Made by a program: the position numbers and the translations under genes. The notes under the pieces are model-generated. The model had not been told where the DNA came from. It did not search any database and worked only from the letters and a program-made list of their open reading frames with translations. A stretch of DNA of 15,130 bases from Balneolaceae bacterium. Lineage in GTDB: Bacteria > Bacteroidota > Rhodothermia > Balneolales > Balneolaceae. The stretch covers positions 1 to 15,130 of the forward strand of contig SKRK01000088.1 of the NCBI GenBank assembly GCA_007118525.1, given 5' to 3'. Below are positions 7,295 through 15,009 of the stretch, one piece after another (position 1 is the first letter of the stretch; each line of letters starts with the position of its first letter).

Positions 7295-7849
7295 TTATTT
7301 GGCAGCTGATTTACCGGCTTTTCTTCTCACATTTTCATTCAGATACCTGATTCCTTTACCTTTGTACGGCTCAGGTTTTCTAAAAGATCTAATTTTGGCA
7401 GCAACCTGCCCAACCAACTCTTTGTCTACACCTGAGATAATCAGAATCGGATTTTTTTTGGTTTTGGTATCAACTTCAATTTCAATTTCGTCTGGCGGTA
7501 CAAGATAAATAGGGTGTGAATAACCCAGGTTTAATTCCAGTACTCCATTCGTGAAGGTAGCCCGAAAACCAACACCAATAATTTCCAACTGCTTTTTGTA
7601 GCCTTCAGATGTTCCCTGTACCATATTGTTTATCAGCGAACGATAGAGACCATGCAGCGATTTTTGCTGTTTTGAATCATTGTTACGAGTTACAAGAATT
7701 TCTTCTTCCTTTACTTCAACATTGATTTCGGGATCTATTCTAAGAGAACTTGTCCCTTTCTGTCCTTTTATGGTAACAACGTTGTCAGCGCCGATGCTGA
7801 ATTCAGTGTCTTTTAAAAGGGGGATTGGCTGTTTGCCTATACGTGACAT
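7295..7849 (-). CDS. rplF: 50S ribosomal protein L6 (uL6)
   Basis: L6 sits near the factor-binding site and the sarcin-ricin loop and is needed for EF-G-dependent steps and 50S assembly. The start MSRIGKQPIPLLKDTEFSI is typical. The two tandem repeats of the fold span about 1-82 and 83-184, and the C-terminal signature is FRKPEPYKGKGIRYLNENV. At 184 residues it is complete. It has an ATG without Shine-Dalgarno, 18 nt after rpsH. Confidence 0.98.
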   Translation of the reverse strand: MSRIGKQPIPLLKDTEFSIGADNVVTIKGQKGTSSLRIDPEINVEVKEEEILVTRNNDSKQQKSLHGLYRSLINNMVQGTSEGYKKQLEIIGVGFRATFTNGVLELNLGYSHPIYLVPPDEIEIEVDTKTKKNPILIISGVDKELVGQVAAKIRSFRKPEPYKGKGIRYLNENVRRKAGKSAAK

Positions 7850-7867
7850 AACTTTAATTTCTTTGGT

Positions 7868-8263
7868 TTAGTAAACAGAGCAGAGAACTTCTCCGCCAAT
7901 TTTAAGTTTACGAGCTTCCTTATCAGTCATAACACCCTGTGATGTTGACATGATAACAATTCCCAATCCGTTGTAAGATCTCGGAATTACTTCAGTTGAG
8001 CTGTATTTTCTTAAACCGGGCTTTGAAATACGCTTAAGTTCTTTAATGACTGGATGACCATATGCATCATATTTCAGAAAAAGCCGCAAAATGCCTTGCT
8101 TATTGTCTTCAATATCTATGAATTTGGTGATATACCCTTTGTCGACAAGAATTTTTGCCATGGCCCGCTTCACTTTAGAGGCAGGTATGTCAACGCGGCG
8201 ATGGCCGGCTTGTTGCGCATTTCGTATGCGTGTTAAAAAATCTGATATTGTATCGCTATGCAT
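7868..8263 (-). CDS. rpsH: 30S ribosomal protein S8 (uS8)
   Basis: S8 binds the central domain of 16S rRNA early in 30S assembly; in E. coli it also represses the spc operon by binding near rplE. The start MHSDTISDFLTRIRNAQQAG and the C-terminal signature GIVIMSTSQGVMTDKEARK (about 102-120) are diagnostic. The 131-residue length is normal. GGAG lies about 11 nt before the ATG, spanning the end of rpsN. I did not find a convincing mimic of the S8-binding rRNA helix at the rplX-rplE junction, where the gap is only 8 nt. Confidence 0.98.
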   Translation of the reverse strand: MHSDTISDFLTRIRNAQQAGHRRVDIPASKVKRAMAKILVDKGYITKFIDIEDNKQGILRLFLKYDAYGHPVIKELKRISKPGLRKYSSTEVIPRSYNGLGIVIMSTSQGVMTDKEARKLKIGGEVLCSVY

Positions 8264-8280
8264 AATTTATTTCTCCAGTT

Positions 8281-8550
8281 TTACCAACTTGCTTTTCGAA
8301 TGCCCGGTATTTTACCGCTTAGAGCCAATTCACGAAACTTGATTCGGGAAACTCCATATTTACTGATGTATCCTCTAGAGCGTCCGGTTAATGAACAACG
8401 GTTTCTAACTCTTGTAGGACTGGCATCCCGAGGAAGTTTTTGCAAGCCTTCATAATCTCCGGCTTCTTTAAGTTCTCTGCGCTTTTCAGCATACTTCTCT
8501 ACAGTTGCTTTTCTTTTCTCGTTACGTGCTATCCAGGATTTCTTAGCCAT
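8281..8550 (-). CDS. rpsN: 30S ribosomal protein S14 (uS14), long zinc-free form
   Basis: S14 is a late-binding protein of the 30S head near the A and P sites. It is the long type, 89 residues, with [20 protein letters not shown] at the N-terminus and the C-terminal [20 protein letters not shown] and [14 protein letters not shown]. Only one cysteine is present and the CxxC pairs of the short zinc-binding type are missing, so it should not bind zinc. It sits in its usual position between rplE and rpsH, with a 25-nt A/T-rich leader upstream. Confidence 0.98.
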   Translation of the reverse strand: MAKKSWIARNEKRKATVEKYAEKRRELKEAGDYEGLQKLPRDASPTRVRNRCSLTGRSRGYISKYGVSRIKFRELALSGKIPGIRKASW

Positions 8551-8575
8551 TTTATTCTTTGTTCTTTATCTATGA

Positions 8576-9121
8576 TTATTTTTTGAATGGCATTCCAAAA
8601 TGCTTGAGAAGAGTGAAAGCTTCTTCATCTGTCTCTGCATTTGTTACAAAAGTTATATCCATTCCATGAATTTGTTTTGCTTTATCAACATCAATTTCCG
8701 GGAATATGGTATGCTCTTTAATACCCATGGTATAGTTGCCCCTGCCATCAAAGCTCTTATTCGGAACACCCTGAAAATCTCGTGTTCTTGGCAGTGCAAG
8801 GTTTATTAAGCGGTCGAGAAATTCATACATAATTTTTCCTCGAAGCGTAACCTTGCAACCAATGGGCATTCCTTCTCTTAACTTGAAATTCGAGATAGAC
8901 TTTTTGGCTTTAGTTTTAACAGGTGCTTGACCTGTTATTGTTGCCACATTCTCCACAACGGTATCAAGCTGCTTGGCATCGTTAATAGCTTCCCCAACTC
9001 CTACGTTTATTACGATCTTCTGGAGTTTAGGCACGGCCATAACATTCTCGTACTTAAACTCTTCTGTGAGCTTAGTGCCAATCTCTTTTTTATAAAGTGT
9101 ATATAATCTTGCTTCTGCCAT
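8576..9121 (-). CDS. rplE: 50S ribosomal protein L5 (uL5)
   Basis: L5 binds 5S rRNA in the central protuberance and bridges to S13 and P-site tRNA. Diagnostic segments are [20 protein letters not shown] (30-49), [20 protein letters not shown] (74-93) and the C-terminal [20 protein letters not shown] followed by KHFGMPF. The 181 residues match the family. It starts 8 nt after rplX with an ATG and no Shine-Dalgarno. Confidence 0.98.
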   Translation of the reverse strand: MAEARLYTLYKKEIGTKLTEEFKYENVMAVPKLQKIVINVGVGEAINDAKQLDTVVENVATITGQAPVKTKAKKSISNFKLREGMPIGCKVTLRGKIMYEFLDRLINLALPRTRDFQGVPNKSFDGRGNYTMGIKEHTIFPEIDVDKAKQIHGMDITFVTNAETDEEAFTLLKHFGMPFKK

Positions 9122-9129
9122 TCTAATAA

Positions 9130-9483
9130 TTATTTATCAATGATTTCGCCACTGGTTTTTGCATATCGTACCCATCGGCCACCACCTTCTTCTTCAATTC
9201 TTTTACGGCCAATACGCGATGGTTCGTCTGTTGTAGGATCGATAACCATAACATTAGAGATATGCACTGAAGCTTCCCGCTTTAACCGACCACCCTGAGG
9301 GTTATCCTGGGAAGGCTTTTCGTGGTGAGTTCTCATGTTCATCCCTTCAACAAGAACACGTTCTTGCTGTGGATAAACAAAGAGAACACGACCTCTTTTG
9401 CCTTTATCGTTACCGGCAATCATTAATACCTGATCGCCTTTCTTTACGTGTAATTTTTTCTGGGTGTTATACTTACGTGGCAT
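9130..9483 (-). CDS. rplX: 50S ribosomal protein L24 (uL24)
   Basis: L24 is one of the two initiators of 50S assembly and lies beside the tunnel exit. The KOW motif runs from about 14 to 45 ([20 protein letters not shown], then [15 protein letters not shown]). Next come [20 protein letters not shown] and [10 protein letters not shown], in the long FCB-type form. The 117 residues exceed E. coli (104) because of the C-terminal segment, which ends KTSGEIIDK. Eleven nucleotides separate it from rplN; no Shine-Dalgarno is seen. Confidence 0.97.
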   Translation of the reverse strand: MPRKYNTQKKLHVKKGDQVLMIAGNDKGKRGRVLFVYPQQERVLVEGMNMRTHHEKPSQDNPQGGRLKREASVHISNVMVIDPTTDEPSRIGRKRIEEEGGGRWVRYAKTSGEIIDK

Positions 9484-9494
9484 AACAATGGGTT

Positions 9495-9863
9495 TTAAAG
9501 TACTTCCGGAGCCAGTGAAACGATGCGCATAAAGCTCTTCTCTCGAAGCTCTCTGGCCACAGGGCCAAATATACGCGTTCCAACGGGTTCCTTTTCTTTG
9601 TTAATAATTACCGCCGCATTCTCATCAAATCTGATGTAGCTACCATCACGGCGTCGAATTTCTTTTTTAGTTCTTACAACAACTGCCAAAACAACTTCCC
9701 CTTTTTTAACATTACCACCGGGAATAGCTGCTTTTACAGAGCAGGAGATCAGATCACCAATACGCGCATAACGCCTTCTGGAGTCTCCAAGTACCTTGAT
9801 GCACATTACTTTCTTTGCACCACTGTTGTCAGCAACATTTAATACAGAACTTGTTTGAATCAT
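9495..9863 (-). CDS. rplN: 50S ribosomal protein L14 (uL14)
   Basis: L14 lies at the subunit interface, contacts 16S rRNA and is the docking site of the silencing factor RsfS. The start [20 protein letters not shown] and the signature [20 protein letters not shown] (about 53-72) are typical. The C-terminus [20 protein letters not shown] ends in EVL as expected. The length is exactly the common 122 residues. AGGT about 10 nt before the ATG may serve as a weak ribosome-binding site; the gap from rpsQ is 25 nt. Confidence 0.98.
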   Translation of the reverse strand: MIQTSSVLNVADNSGAKKVMCIKVLGDSRRRYARIGDLISCSVKAAIPGGNVKKGEVVLAVVVRTKKEIRRRDGSYIRFDENAAVIINKEKEPVGTRIFGPVARELREKSFMRIVSLAPEVL

Positions 9864-9888
9864 GAGCTTTTACCTACAAAATTGAATG

Positions 9889-10152
9889 TTATTTTGCTCT
9901 TTCTAAGATTTCTACCAATCGCCATGATTTGCGCTTGGACAGTGGCCGGGTCGACATTATCAAAACGGTATCACCTATATTGGCGTCATTGTTTTCATCA
10001 TGTGCCATGTACTTCGTGGTTTTGGTAATGAACTTACCGTAAATCGGATGTTTAATCTGGCGGTCAACGGCAACGGAAATACTTTTGTCCATTCGATCGC
10101 TAACTACACGCCCGGTTCTTGTTCTTCTTTGAGATCTTTGTGCTTCAGCCAT
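9889..10152 (-). CDS. rpsQ: 30S ribosomal protein S17 (uS17)
   Basis: S17 is a primary 16S-binding protein with an OB fold. The family core [20 protein letters not shown] followed by [20 protein letters not shown] is clear, ending with [20 protein letters not shown] place the start at the ATG at 10152 ([10 protein letters not shown]), giving 87 residues and a 4-nt gap to rpmC. An in-frame ATG nine codons upstream (10179) would overlap rpmC by 23 nt and add a non-conserved [10 protein letters not shown] consider it unlikely. Confidence 0.95.
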   Translation of the reverse strand: MAEAQRSQRRTRTGRVVSDRMDKSISVAVDRQIKHPIYGKFITKTTKYMAHDENNDANIGDTVLIMSTRPLSKRKSWRLVEILERAK

Positions 10153-10156
10153 AGTA

Positions 10157-10354
10157 TTATTCAGCACCTGCTTTTTCATTAATAATCATTTTTAAACGGG
10201 ATATTTCTCGTTTTGTATTCTTTATCCTTGCGGGATTTTCAATCTGTCCTGCAATTGATTTGTTAAAACGAAAGTTTTGCAGTGCATCTTTTTCGTCTTT
10301 TAACCTGGCTTCCAGTTCAGTAAGCGTTAAGTCGCGTAATTCGTGTGCTTTCAT
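10157..10354 (-). CDS. rpmC: 50S ribosomal protein L29 (uL29)
   Basis: L29 is a two-helix protein at the tunnel exit, next to L23, where it contributes to the docking area for trigger factor and [23 protein letters not shown] is the classic start, with [20 protein letters not shown] in the turn between helices. I chose the ATG at 10354 (65 residues) because AGAGGA lies about 6 nt upstream and the family begins MKA-ELR. A TTG in frame five codons earlier would add MTEEL and abut the rplP stop; it is not needed. The gap from rplP is 15 nt. Confidence 0.95.
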   Translation of the reverse strand: MKAHELRDLTLTELEARLKDEKDALQNFRFNKSIAGQIENPARIKNTKREISRLKMIINEKAGAE

Positions 10355-10369
10355 TAGTTCCTCTGTCAA

Positions 10370-10792
10370 TTATGCCCCGTCGTGGTCGCGGCGCTTAATA
10401 AATTTCGTTTTAATTGGCAGTTTATGGGATGCACGTCTTAGTGCTTCTTTAGCTTGTTCTTCGCTTACACCGGCAATTTCAAAGAGAATTCGACCCGGTT
10501 TAACTACTGCAATAAAATGACTCAATGCGCCCTTACCTTTACCCATCCTGGTTTCGGCGGGTTTGCTAGTCATTGGACGGTCAGGAAATATTCGAATGAA
10601 TGTTTTTCCATCACGCTGTAATGTACGAGCAATGGTTACCCGGCACGCTTCAATCTGACGAGAAGTAATGAATTTCGGCTCTAAAGCTTTTAATCCGAAA
10701 CTTCCAAATGCCAAAGTATGTCCACGCTGAGAATTGCCTTTCAGCTTATCACGGTGTACACGTCGTCGGTGAATTCTTTTTGGTTCTAACAT
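10370..10792 (-). CDS. rplP: 50S ribosomal protein L16 (uL16)
   Basis: L16 organises the A-site side of the peptidyl-transferase centre and is among the last proteins to join the 50S. The start [19 protein letters not shown], the stretch [20 protein letters not shown] (29-48) and [20 protein letters not shown] (81-100) are diagnostic. R82 is the counterpart of E. coli R81, which is hydroxylated there. The 140 residues are normal. It has an ATG start 17 nt after rpsC. Confidence 0.98.
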   Translation of the reverse strand: MLEPKRIHRRRVHRDKLKGNSQRGHTLAFGSFGLKALEPKFITSRQIEACRVTIARTLQRDGKTFIRIFPDRPMTSKPAETRMGKGKGALSHFIAVVKPGRILFEIAGVSEEQAKEALRRASHKLPIKTKFIKRRDHDGA

Positions 10793-10809
10793 AGTCTATT
10801 CCAGTTCTG

Positions 10810-11553
10810 TTAATTTCTGCTGCGTTTTGTTCTGGATCGTCTGGAACTTCTGTCTCCGGACTGACCGCCTCGTTTTCGACTCGGCTCATCTTCCTGTTTG
10901 GTTTGTGCACCCGGCGATAGATCAACATCTCCGATTACTTCTCCCTTAAAGATCCAAACCGATACACCAATTGAACCATAAATGGTATTTGATGTTGTAT
11001 TTGAATAGTCAATTTCGGCACGAAGTGTGTGCAGAGGAACCCTGCCCTCTTTATACTGCTCTGTTCTGGCCATTTCAGCTCCGCCTAAACGGCCGGCACA
11101 TTTAACCTTAATTCCTTTAGCTCCCATCCTCATTGCAGAAGAGATTGCTGTTTTCATTGCTCTTCTGAAAGATACACGTGCTTCAAGCTGCTGAGCAATA
11201 TTTTGGCCAACAAGGCTTGCGTCCAGTTCAGGACGTTTAATTTCACTAACATTAATCTGTACTTCTTTATTAGTGATTTTTTTAAGCTCTTCACGAAGCA
11301 TTTCAATCTGCTCACCGCCTTTACCGATAATTACACCTGGCCGTGAAGTGTGCAGTGTAAGAAGAATTCGTTTCGGAGTTCTCTCAATAACAATATTTGA
11401 GAGACCGCCAGTTTTAAGGCGGGTTGCTAAGTACTCGCGCAGTTTTGTGTCTTCCAACAGCATAACCGGTTCATTCTCTTCGGAATACCAGTTGGAGTCC
11501 CAACCGCGAATAATTCCAAGTCTAAGTCCTGTAGGATTGGTTTTTTGTCCCAA
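10810..11553 (-). CDS. rpsC: 30S ribosomal protein S3 (uS3), TTG start
   Basis: S3 forms part of the mRNA entry tunnel and ribosomal helicase. The sequence begins GQKTNPTGLRLGIIRGWDS directly after a TTG codon (11551-11553). No ATG or GTG lies in frame upstream before the rplV stop region, so TTG is the initiator. The KH type II domain (about 38-107) has its GxxG loop at IGKGGEQ (76-82). R130, R131 and K134 (FRRAMK) match the E. coli helicase residues. The C-terminal tail (about 215-247) is rich in Arg and Ser (SRKRGG, SSRRSRTKRSRN), making the protein 247 residues against 233 in E. coli. The gap from rplV is 11 nt with no Shine-Dalgarno. Confidence 0.97.
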   Translation of the reverse strand: MGQKTNPTGLRLGIIRGWDSNWYSEENEPVMLLEDTKLREYLATRLKTGGLSNIVIERTPKRILLTLHTSRPGVIIGKGGEQIEMLREELKKITNKEVQINVSEIKRPELDASLVGQNIAQQLEARVSFRRAMKTAISSAMRMGAKGIKVKCAGRLGGAEMARTEQYKEGRVPLHTLRAEIDYSNTTSNTIYGSIGVSVWIFKGEVIGDVDLSPGAQTKQEDEPSRKRGGQSGDRSSRRSRTKRSRN

Positions 11554-11564
11554 TGTTTTATCGT

Positions 11565-11945
11565 TTATTCTTCTGTTACAGTTTCTTCGTTAAGCTTGGC
11601 TACTACAACTGAAATGTGGCAGCTTCGCTTATTAATTTTATGAGCACGTCCCATGGGCGCAGGCTGAATTCTCTTCAGAGTTACACCTTCATCAATATAG
11701 ATTAATTTGATGTAGAGCAGATCGTTATCCAAACGCTCCTCTTCAAATTTATCTCGTACATTCGCGGCAGCCGATTTTATCACCTTAGCGACATCAGCTG
11801 CGGTTGATTTGTTTGTAAATGCAAGTTTGGTAAGTGCTTTATCAACACGTTCACCACGTACAAAATCGGCCACAAGTCTCACTTTACGAGCTGACTTTCT
11901 GAGATGTTTTTGTACTGCTTTTGCTTCAAATACTGGCGTTTCCAT
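11565..11945 (-). CDS. rplV: 50S ribosomal protein L22 (uL22)
   Basis: L22 spans the 50S and its long beta-hairpin lines the exit-tunnel constriction. The core KHLRKSARKVRLVADFVRG (13-31) and the hairpin region GVTLKRIQPAPMGRAHKINK (87-106) are intact, with no insertion of the type linked to macrolide resistance. I start it at the ATG at 11945 (METPVFEAK, 126 residues); the preceding in-frame TTG would add one residue and is not needed. It follows rpsS by 18 nt in an A/T-rich leader. Confidence 0.97.
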   Translation of the reverse strand: METPVFEAKAVQKHLRKSARKVRLVADFVRGERVDKALTKLAFTNKSTAADVAKVIKSAAANVRDKFEEERLDNDLLYIKLIYIDEGVTLKRIQPAPMGRAHKINKRSCHISVVVAKLNEETVTEE

Positions 11946-11963
11946 CAATCAATCTCTATTTAA

Positions 11964-12233
11964 TTATTTAGCCTTTTTAATAGGATGGCCACGAAACGTT
12001 CTCGTTGGTGAGAATTCACCCAACTTATGTCCAACCATATTTTCTGTTACATATACAGGTATAAACTGCTTCCCGTTATGTACTGCAATAGTTAAGCCAA
12101 TAAAATCAGGCGTAATCATTGAACTTCTTGACCAGGTTTTGATCACTTTCTTTTTGCCGCTCTCATTCATTGCATCAACTTTACGTTGGAGTTTGTAATG
12201 AACAAAAGGCCCTTTTTTTAGCGAACGTGGCAT
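11964..12233 (-). CDS. rpsS: 30S ribosomal protein S19 (uS19)
   Basis: S19 forms a complex with S13 in the 30S head near the A site. [20 protein letters not shown] at the N-terminus, [20 protein letters not shown] (31-50) and [20 protein letters not shown] (60-79) are diagnostic, ending in GHPIKKAK. The 89 residues are normal. It begins 5 nt after rplB ends, which favours translational coupling. Confidence 0.98.
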   Translation of the reverse strand: MPRSLKKGPFVHYKLQRKVDAMNESGKKKVIKTWSRSSMITPDFIGLTIAVHNGKQFIPVYVTENMVGHKLGEFSPTRTFRGHPIKKAK

Positions 12234-12238
12234 ACTAA

Positions 12239-13072
12239 TTAAGCTTTTTTAGATTTACGTCTTCTTACAATAAACTTAGACGATAACTTTTTACGATTTC
12301 TAGTCTTTTTACCTTTGGCTGACTGACCCCATGGTGAACGCGGATGTCCACCTGAAGCTTTACCTTCTCCACCACCCATGGGGTGATCAACCGGATTCAT
12401 TGCAACACCTCTAACCCGGGGCCTTCTGCCAAGCCATCTGTTACGGCCGGCCTTCCCTTTTGTTGTGTTGAAGTGATCAGGATTACTGGTTCTTCCAACA
12501 GTAGCAAAACAGTTTACAAGAACCATTCTTACTTCTCCGGACGGCAGTTTAACCGTTGCAAATTTGTCCGTTTTGGCTACCAGCTGTCCAACTGTACCGG
12601 CACTTCTGCAAAGCTGTCCGCCTTTGCCCGGCTGCAGCTCAATATTGTGTACAAAAGTACCCAATGGCATGCTTTTCATCGGCATTGCATTACCGACTTC
12701 AGGTGCAGCAGTTACAGAGCTAATAATCGTGTCGCCAACCTGAAGGTTGTTCGGTGCAAGAATATATCTCTTCTCACCATCGGCGTATGCCAAAAGAGCA
12801 ATACGAGCAGTACGATTTGGATCATACTCAATGGTTTGAACTTTTGCAGGTATATCGAGTTTATTTCGTTTGAAATCCAAAACTCTATACTTACGCTTAT
12901 GCCCGCCGCCACGATGCCGTGTGGTCATCCTTCCACGGTTATTTCTACCGCCAGACTTGTCAATCCCTTTTGTGAGAGATTTTAAAGGACGGTCTGTGGT
13001 AATTTCATCAAATACCGGGGCAATGCGATGCCTTTGTCCTGGTGTTGTTGGTTTTAATTGTTTGGTAGCCAT
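12239..13072 (-). CDS. rplB: 50S ribosomal protein L2 (uL2)
   Basis: L2 is essential for subunit joining and supports the peptidyl-transferase centre. The RNA-binding Gly/Arg stretch [20 protein letters not shown] (41-60), the OB fold (about 80-130) and the SH3-like domain (about 130-195) are all present. The C-terminal signature [20 protein letters not shown] (225-244) contains H230, the counterpart of H229 in E. coli that lies near the catalytic centre. The 277 residues match other bacteria. ATG start without Shine-Dalgarno, 14 nt after rplW. Confidence 0.98.
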   Translation of the reverse strand: MATKQLKPTTPGQRHRIAPVFDEITTDRPLKSLTKGIDKSGGRNNRGRMTTRHRGGGHKRKYRVLDFKRNKLDIPAKVQTIEYDPNRTARIALLAYADGEKRYILAPNNLQVGDTIISSVTAAPEVGNAMPMKSMPLGTFVHNIELQPGKGGQLCRSAGTVGQLVAKTDKFATVKLPSGEVRMVLVNCFATVGRTSNPDHFNTTKGKAGRNRWLGRRPRVRGVAMNPVDHPMGGGEGKASGGHPRSPWGQSAKGKKTRNRKKLSSKFIVRRRKSKKA

Positions 13073-13086
13073 TATCTTAAAACTTT

Positions 13087-13377
13087 TTAAATTTCGCTGA
13101 AGAAATCAATTTCGCCTTCCTTAAGCGTAATTATTGCTTTTTTCCAGACCCTGCTTCGGCCTCCTACAAATCCACTCTTGGTGAATCTTCCCTTTGGTTT
13201 TGAGGGAACAACGATTGTATTCACGCGTGCAACCTTAACTTCAGGGTAGCGCTCTTGAATGGCTCGTCGTATTTGAGGTTTTGTGGCATTTCTTGCAACT
13301 TCAAAAGCATATTGCTGATGTTGATCCTGAAGCCTGGTTAATTTTTCTGTAATCAAAGGTTGAATTAATACGCTCAT
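13087..13377 (-). CDS. rplW: 50S ribosomal protein L23 (uL23)
   Basis: L23 sits at the tunnel exit and is the main docking site of trigger factor and SRP. The N-terminal [13 protein letters not shown] carries the conserved Glu in the position used for trigger-factor docking in E. coli. [20 protein letters not shown] (30-49) and [13 protein letters not shown] precede the C-terminal [20 protein letters not shown]. The 96 residues are normal. Its ATG overlaps the rplD stop by 4 nt (ATGA). Confidence 0.98.
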   Translation of the reverse strand: MSVLIQPLITEKLTRLQDQHQQYAFEVARNATKPQIRRAIQERYPEVKVARVNTIVVPSKPKGRFTKSGFVGGRSRVWKKAIITLKEGEIDFFSEI

Positions 13378-14024
13378 GCTGCTTCCTCTTCAACTTTTTG
13401 TTCAAAAGTACTTTCCAATACGGGTATTGCGCTTTTTTGAAAAAGAACAACATCTGCATTCATAATTTCATAGGTGGTAGGCTTGTAAGCCTCAAAAACT
13501 GAAACACCGGGAATGTTACGTGTTGATTTGTAAACATTCATATCGGTGTCGGCAGTTAAGATCATTACTTTCTTACCGTTCAATTCAAGCGCTGTTAGAA
13601 TATCAGATACTTGCTTTGTTTTCGGTGATTCAAACGTAAAGTCTTCAATTACCATAATTGATTCTGCAGACGCTTTTAAAGAGAGAGCTGATTTTCTGGC
13701 CAACCTCTTTGCTTTCTTGGTGAGTTTGATGGAATATGTTCTTGGTTTTGGCCCGAACACAGTACCACCGCCCTTCAAGAGTGGTGAACGTATGGATCCC
13801 CTTCGGGCCATACCTGTACCTTTCTGCTTATATGCTTTTCGCCCGCCACCGCGAACTTCACTTCGTTCTTTAGTTTTGGCAGTACCTTGTCGCTTATTGG
13901 CAAGTATTCTGCGAACGTCTTCGTATAGAACGGTTTCATTGGGTTCGATTGCAAATATTGAATCGTTCAAATCTGCTTTCTTACCGCTGCTTTTACCGTC
14001 AATTTTATAAATCGTCAGTTTCAT
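13374..14024 (-). CDS. rplD: 50S ribosomal protein L4 (uL4)
   Basis: L4 reaches into the exit tunnel with an extended loop and in E. coli also autoregulates the S10 operon. The loop spans about 45-96 and includes EVRGGGRKAYKQKGTGMARR (56-75) and GSIRSPLLKGGGTVFGPKPR (76-95); the KQKGTG element where macrolide-resistance changes map in other bacteria is unaltered. The globular domain continues with LTADTDMNVYKSTRNIPGVS. The 216 residues are normal, with an acidic end (EQKVEEEAA). It overlaps rplC by one base and rplW by four. Confidence 0.98.
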   Translation of the reverse strand: MKLTIYKIDGKSSGKKADLNDSIFAIEPNETVLYEDVRRILANKRQGTAKTKERSEVRGGGRKAYKQKGTGMARRGSIRSPLLKGGGTVFGPKPRTYSIKLTKKAKRLARKSALSLKASAESIMVIEDFTFESPKTKQVSDILTALELNGKKVMILTADTDMNVYKSTRNIPGVSVFEAYKPTTYEIMNADVVLFQKSAIPVLESTFEQKVEEEAA

Positions 14025-14665
14025 CAGGCTAATTCCTGTGATTTATTGTGGATCTCAATGTAGCCGCCTTTTGCGCCGGGTATAGAACCGGTAACCAATA
14101 AAAGGTTTGATTCTGGTAGAATTTGGGCTACAGAAAGATTCTGAATTTTAGTTCTTTTGTTTCCGGATCGTCCCGGCATCTTCATCCCTTTAAATACTCT
14201 TGACGGATCAGATGCCTGTCCAATTGAACCCGGTGCTCTTTCGCGGTTGTGCTGGCCGTGAGTTTGACCACCAACACCATGAAAATTGTGGCGTTTAATA
14301 ACTCCCGTAAATCCGGTTCCTTTCGAAATACCTACAACATCAATTCTGTCTCCAATCTGGAAAACATCTTCAATGGTAAGCTCATCGCCCAGGTCAAAAC
14401 CTTCAGGCAGATAATTCCGAAATTCAGTTACAACTTTTTTTGCTCCGATTCCTGCTTTTTCAAAATGGCCTGATAACGCTTTAGAAACGTTCTTAGACTT
14501 TTTATCAAAAGAGGATAACTGAACGGCGTTGTAACCGTCTGTTTCTTCTGTTTTAATTTGGGTAATTGTACAAGGTTCAACTTCAAGAACTGTTACAGGG
14601 ATACTGCGTCCCAGTTCGTCGAAGATACTTGTCATTCCCAGTTTTTTTCCGATTAAACCACTCAT
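14024..14665 (-). CDS. rplC: 50S ribosomal protein L3 (uL3)
   Basis: L3 is an early assembly protein whose extended loop reaches toward the peptidyl-transferase centre. The start [20 protein letters not shown] and the loop [20 protein letters not shown] (130-149), continuing [20 protein letters not shown] (150-169), identify it. Q150 is at the position of the methylated Gln of E. coli L3; modification here is not known. The 213 residues are usual. The start lies 19 nt after rpsJ, and its stop overlaps rplD as TGATG. Confidence 0.98.
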   Translation of the reverse strand: MSGLIGKKLGMTSIFDELGRSIPVTVLEVEPCTITQIKTEETDGYNAVQLSSFDKKSKNVSKALSGHFEKAGIGAKKVVTEFRNYLPEGFDLGDELTIEDVFQIGDRIDVVGISKGTGFTGVIKRHNFHGVGGQTHGQHNRERAPGSIGQASDPSRVFKGMKMPGRSGNKRTKIQNLSVAQILPESNLLLVTGSIPGAKGGYIEIHNKSQELA

Positions 14666-14684
14666 GGTACGTTTGGTCTTTTAC

Positions 14685-14996
14685 TTACACTTTTATTTCA
14701 ACATCCACACCGGATGGAAGCTCAAGCTTCATTAAGGCATCAACTGTTTGTGACCCGGTAGAGAGAATATCGATCAAACGTTTGTGTGATCTGTATTCAA
14801 ACTGTTCGCGTGACTTCTTGTCCACAAAAACAGATCGGTTTACAGTGATGATGTTTTTATTTGTTGGCAATGGAATTGGTCCGGAAACCACAGCACCTGT
14901 CGACTTAACTGTCTGAATAATCTTTTCAGCTGATTTGTCGATCAGGTTATGATCGTAAGACTTAAGCTTTATTCTAATCTTTTGTTGTGTTGCCAC
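14685..14996 (-). CDS. rpsJ: 30S ribosomal protein S10 (NusE), GTG start
   Basis: S10 is a 30S head protein and, as NusE, pairs with NusB on boxA RNA in rRNA antitermination, which links it to the boxA-like element at 108-119. The initiator is GTG (14994-14996) followed by [40 protein letters not shown] (37-56) and [19 protein letters not shown] (58-76) are diagnostic and of FCB type. The 103 residues are exact for the family. AGGA lies about 10 nt upstream. The 13-nt spacer from tuf leaves no room for an S10 leader of the E. coli kind. Confidence 0.98.
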   Translation of the reverse strand: MATQQKIRIKLKSYDHNLIDKSAEKIIQTVKSTGAVVSGPIPLPTNKNIITVNRSVFVDKKSREQFEYRSHKRLIDILSTGSQTVDALMKLELPSGVDVEIKV

Positions 14997-15009
14997 TTGC
15001 TAAAATCCT

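Noticed and set aside
10153..10179. Upstream ATG for rpsQ giving a 96-residue S17
   Set aside because: It overlaps rpmC by 23 nt and adds residues not seen in the family; the ATG at 10152 gives the usual length.
12383..12985. Plus-strand open frame of 200 codons opposite rplB
   Set aside because: It lies wholly inside the conserved L2 gene and its product resembles no family; it is a chance reading frame.
13546..14010. Plus-strand open frame of 154 codons opposite rplD
   Set aside because: Shadow of the certain L4 gene with no start context or family resemblance.
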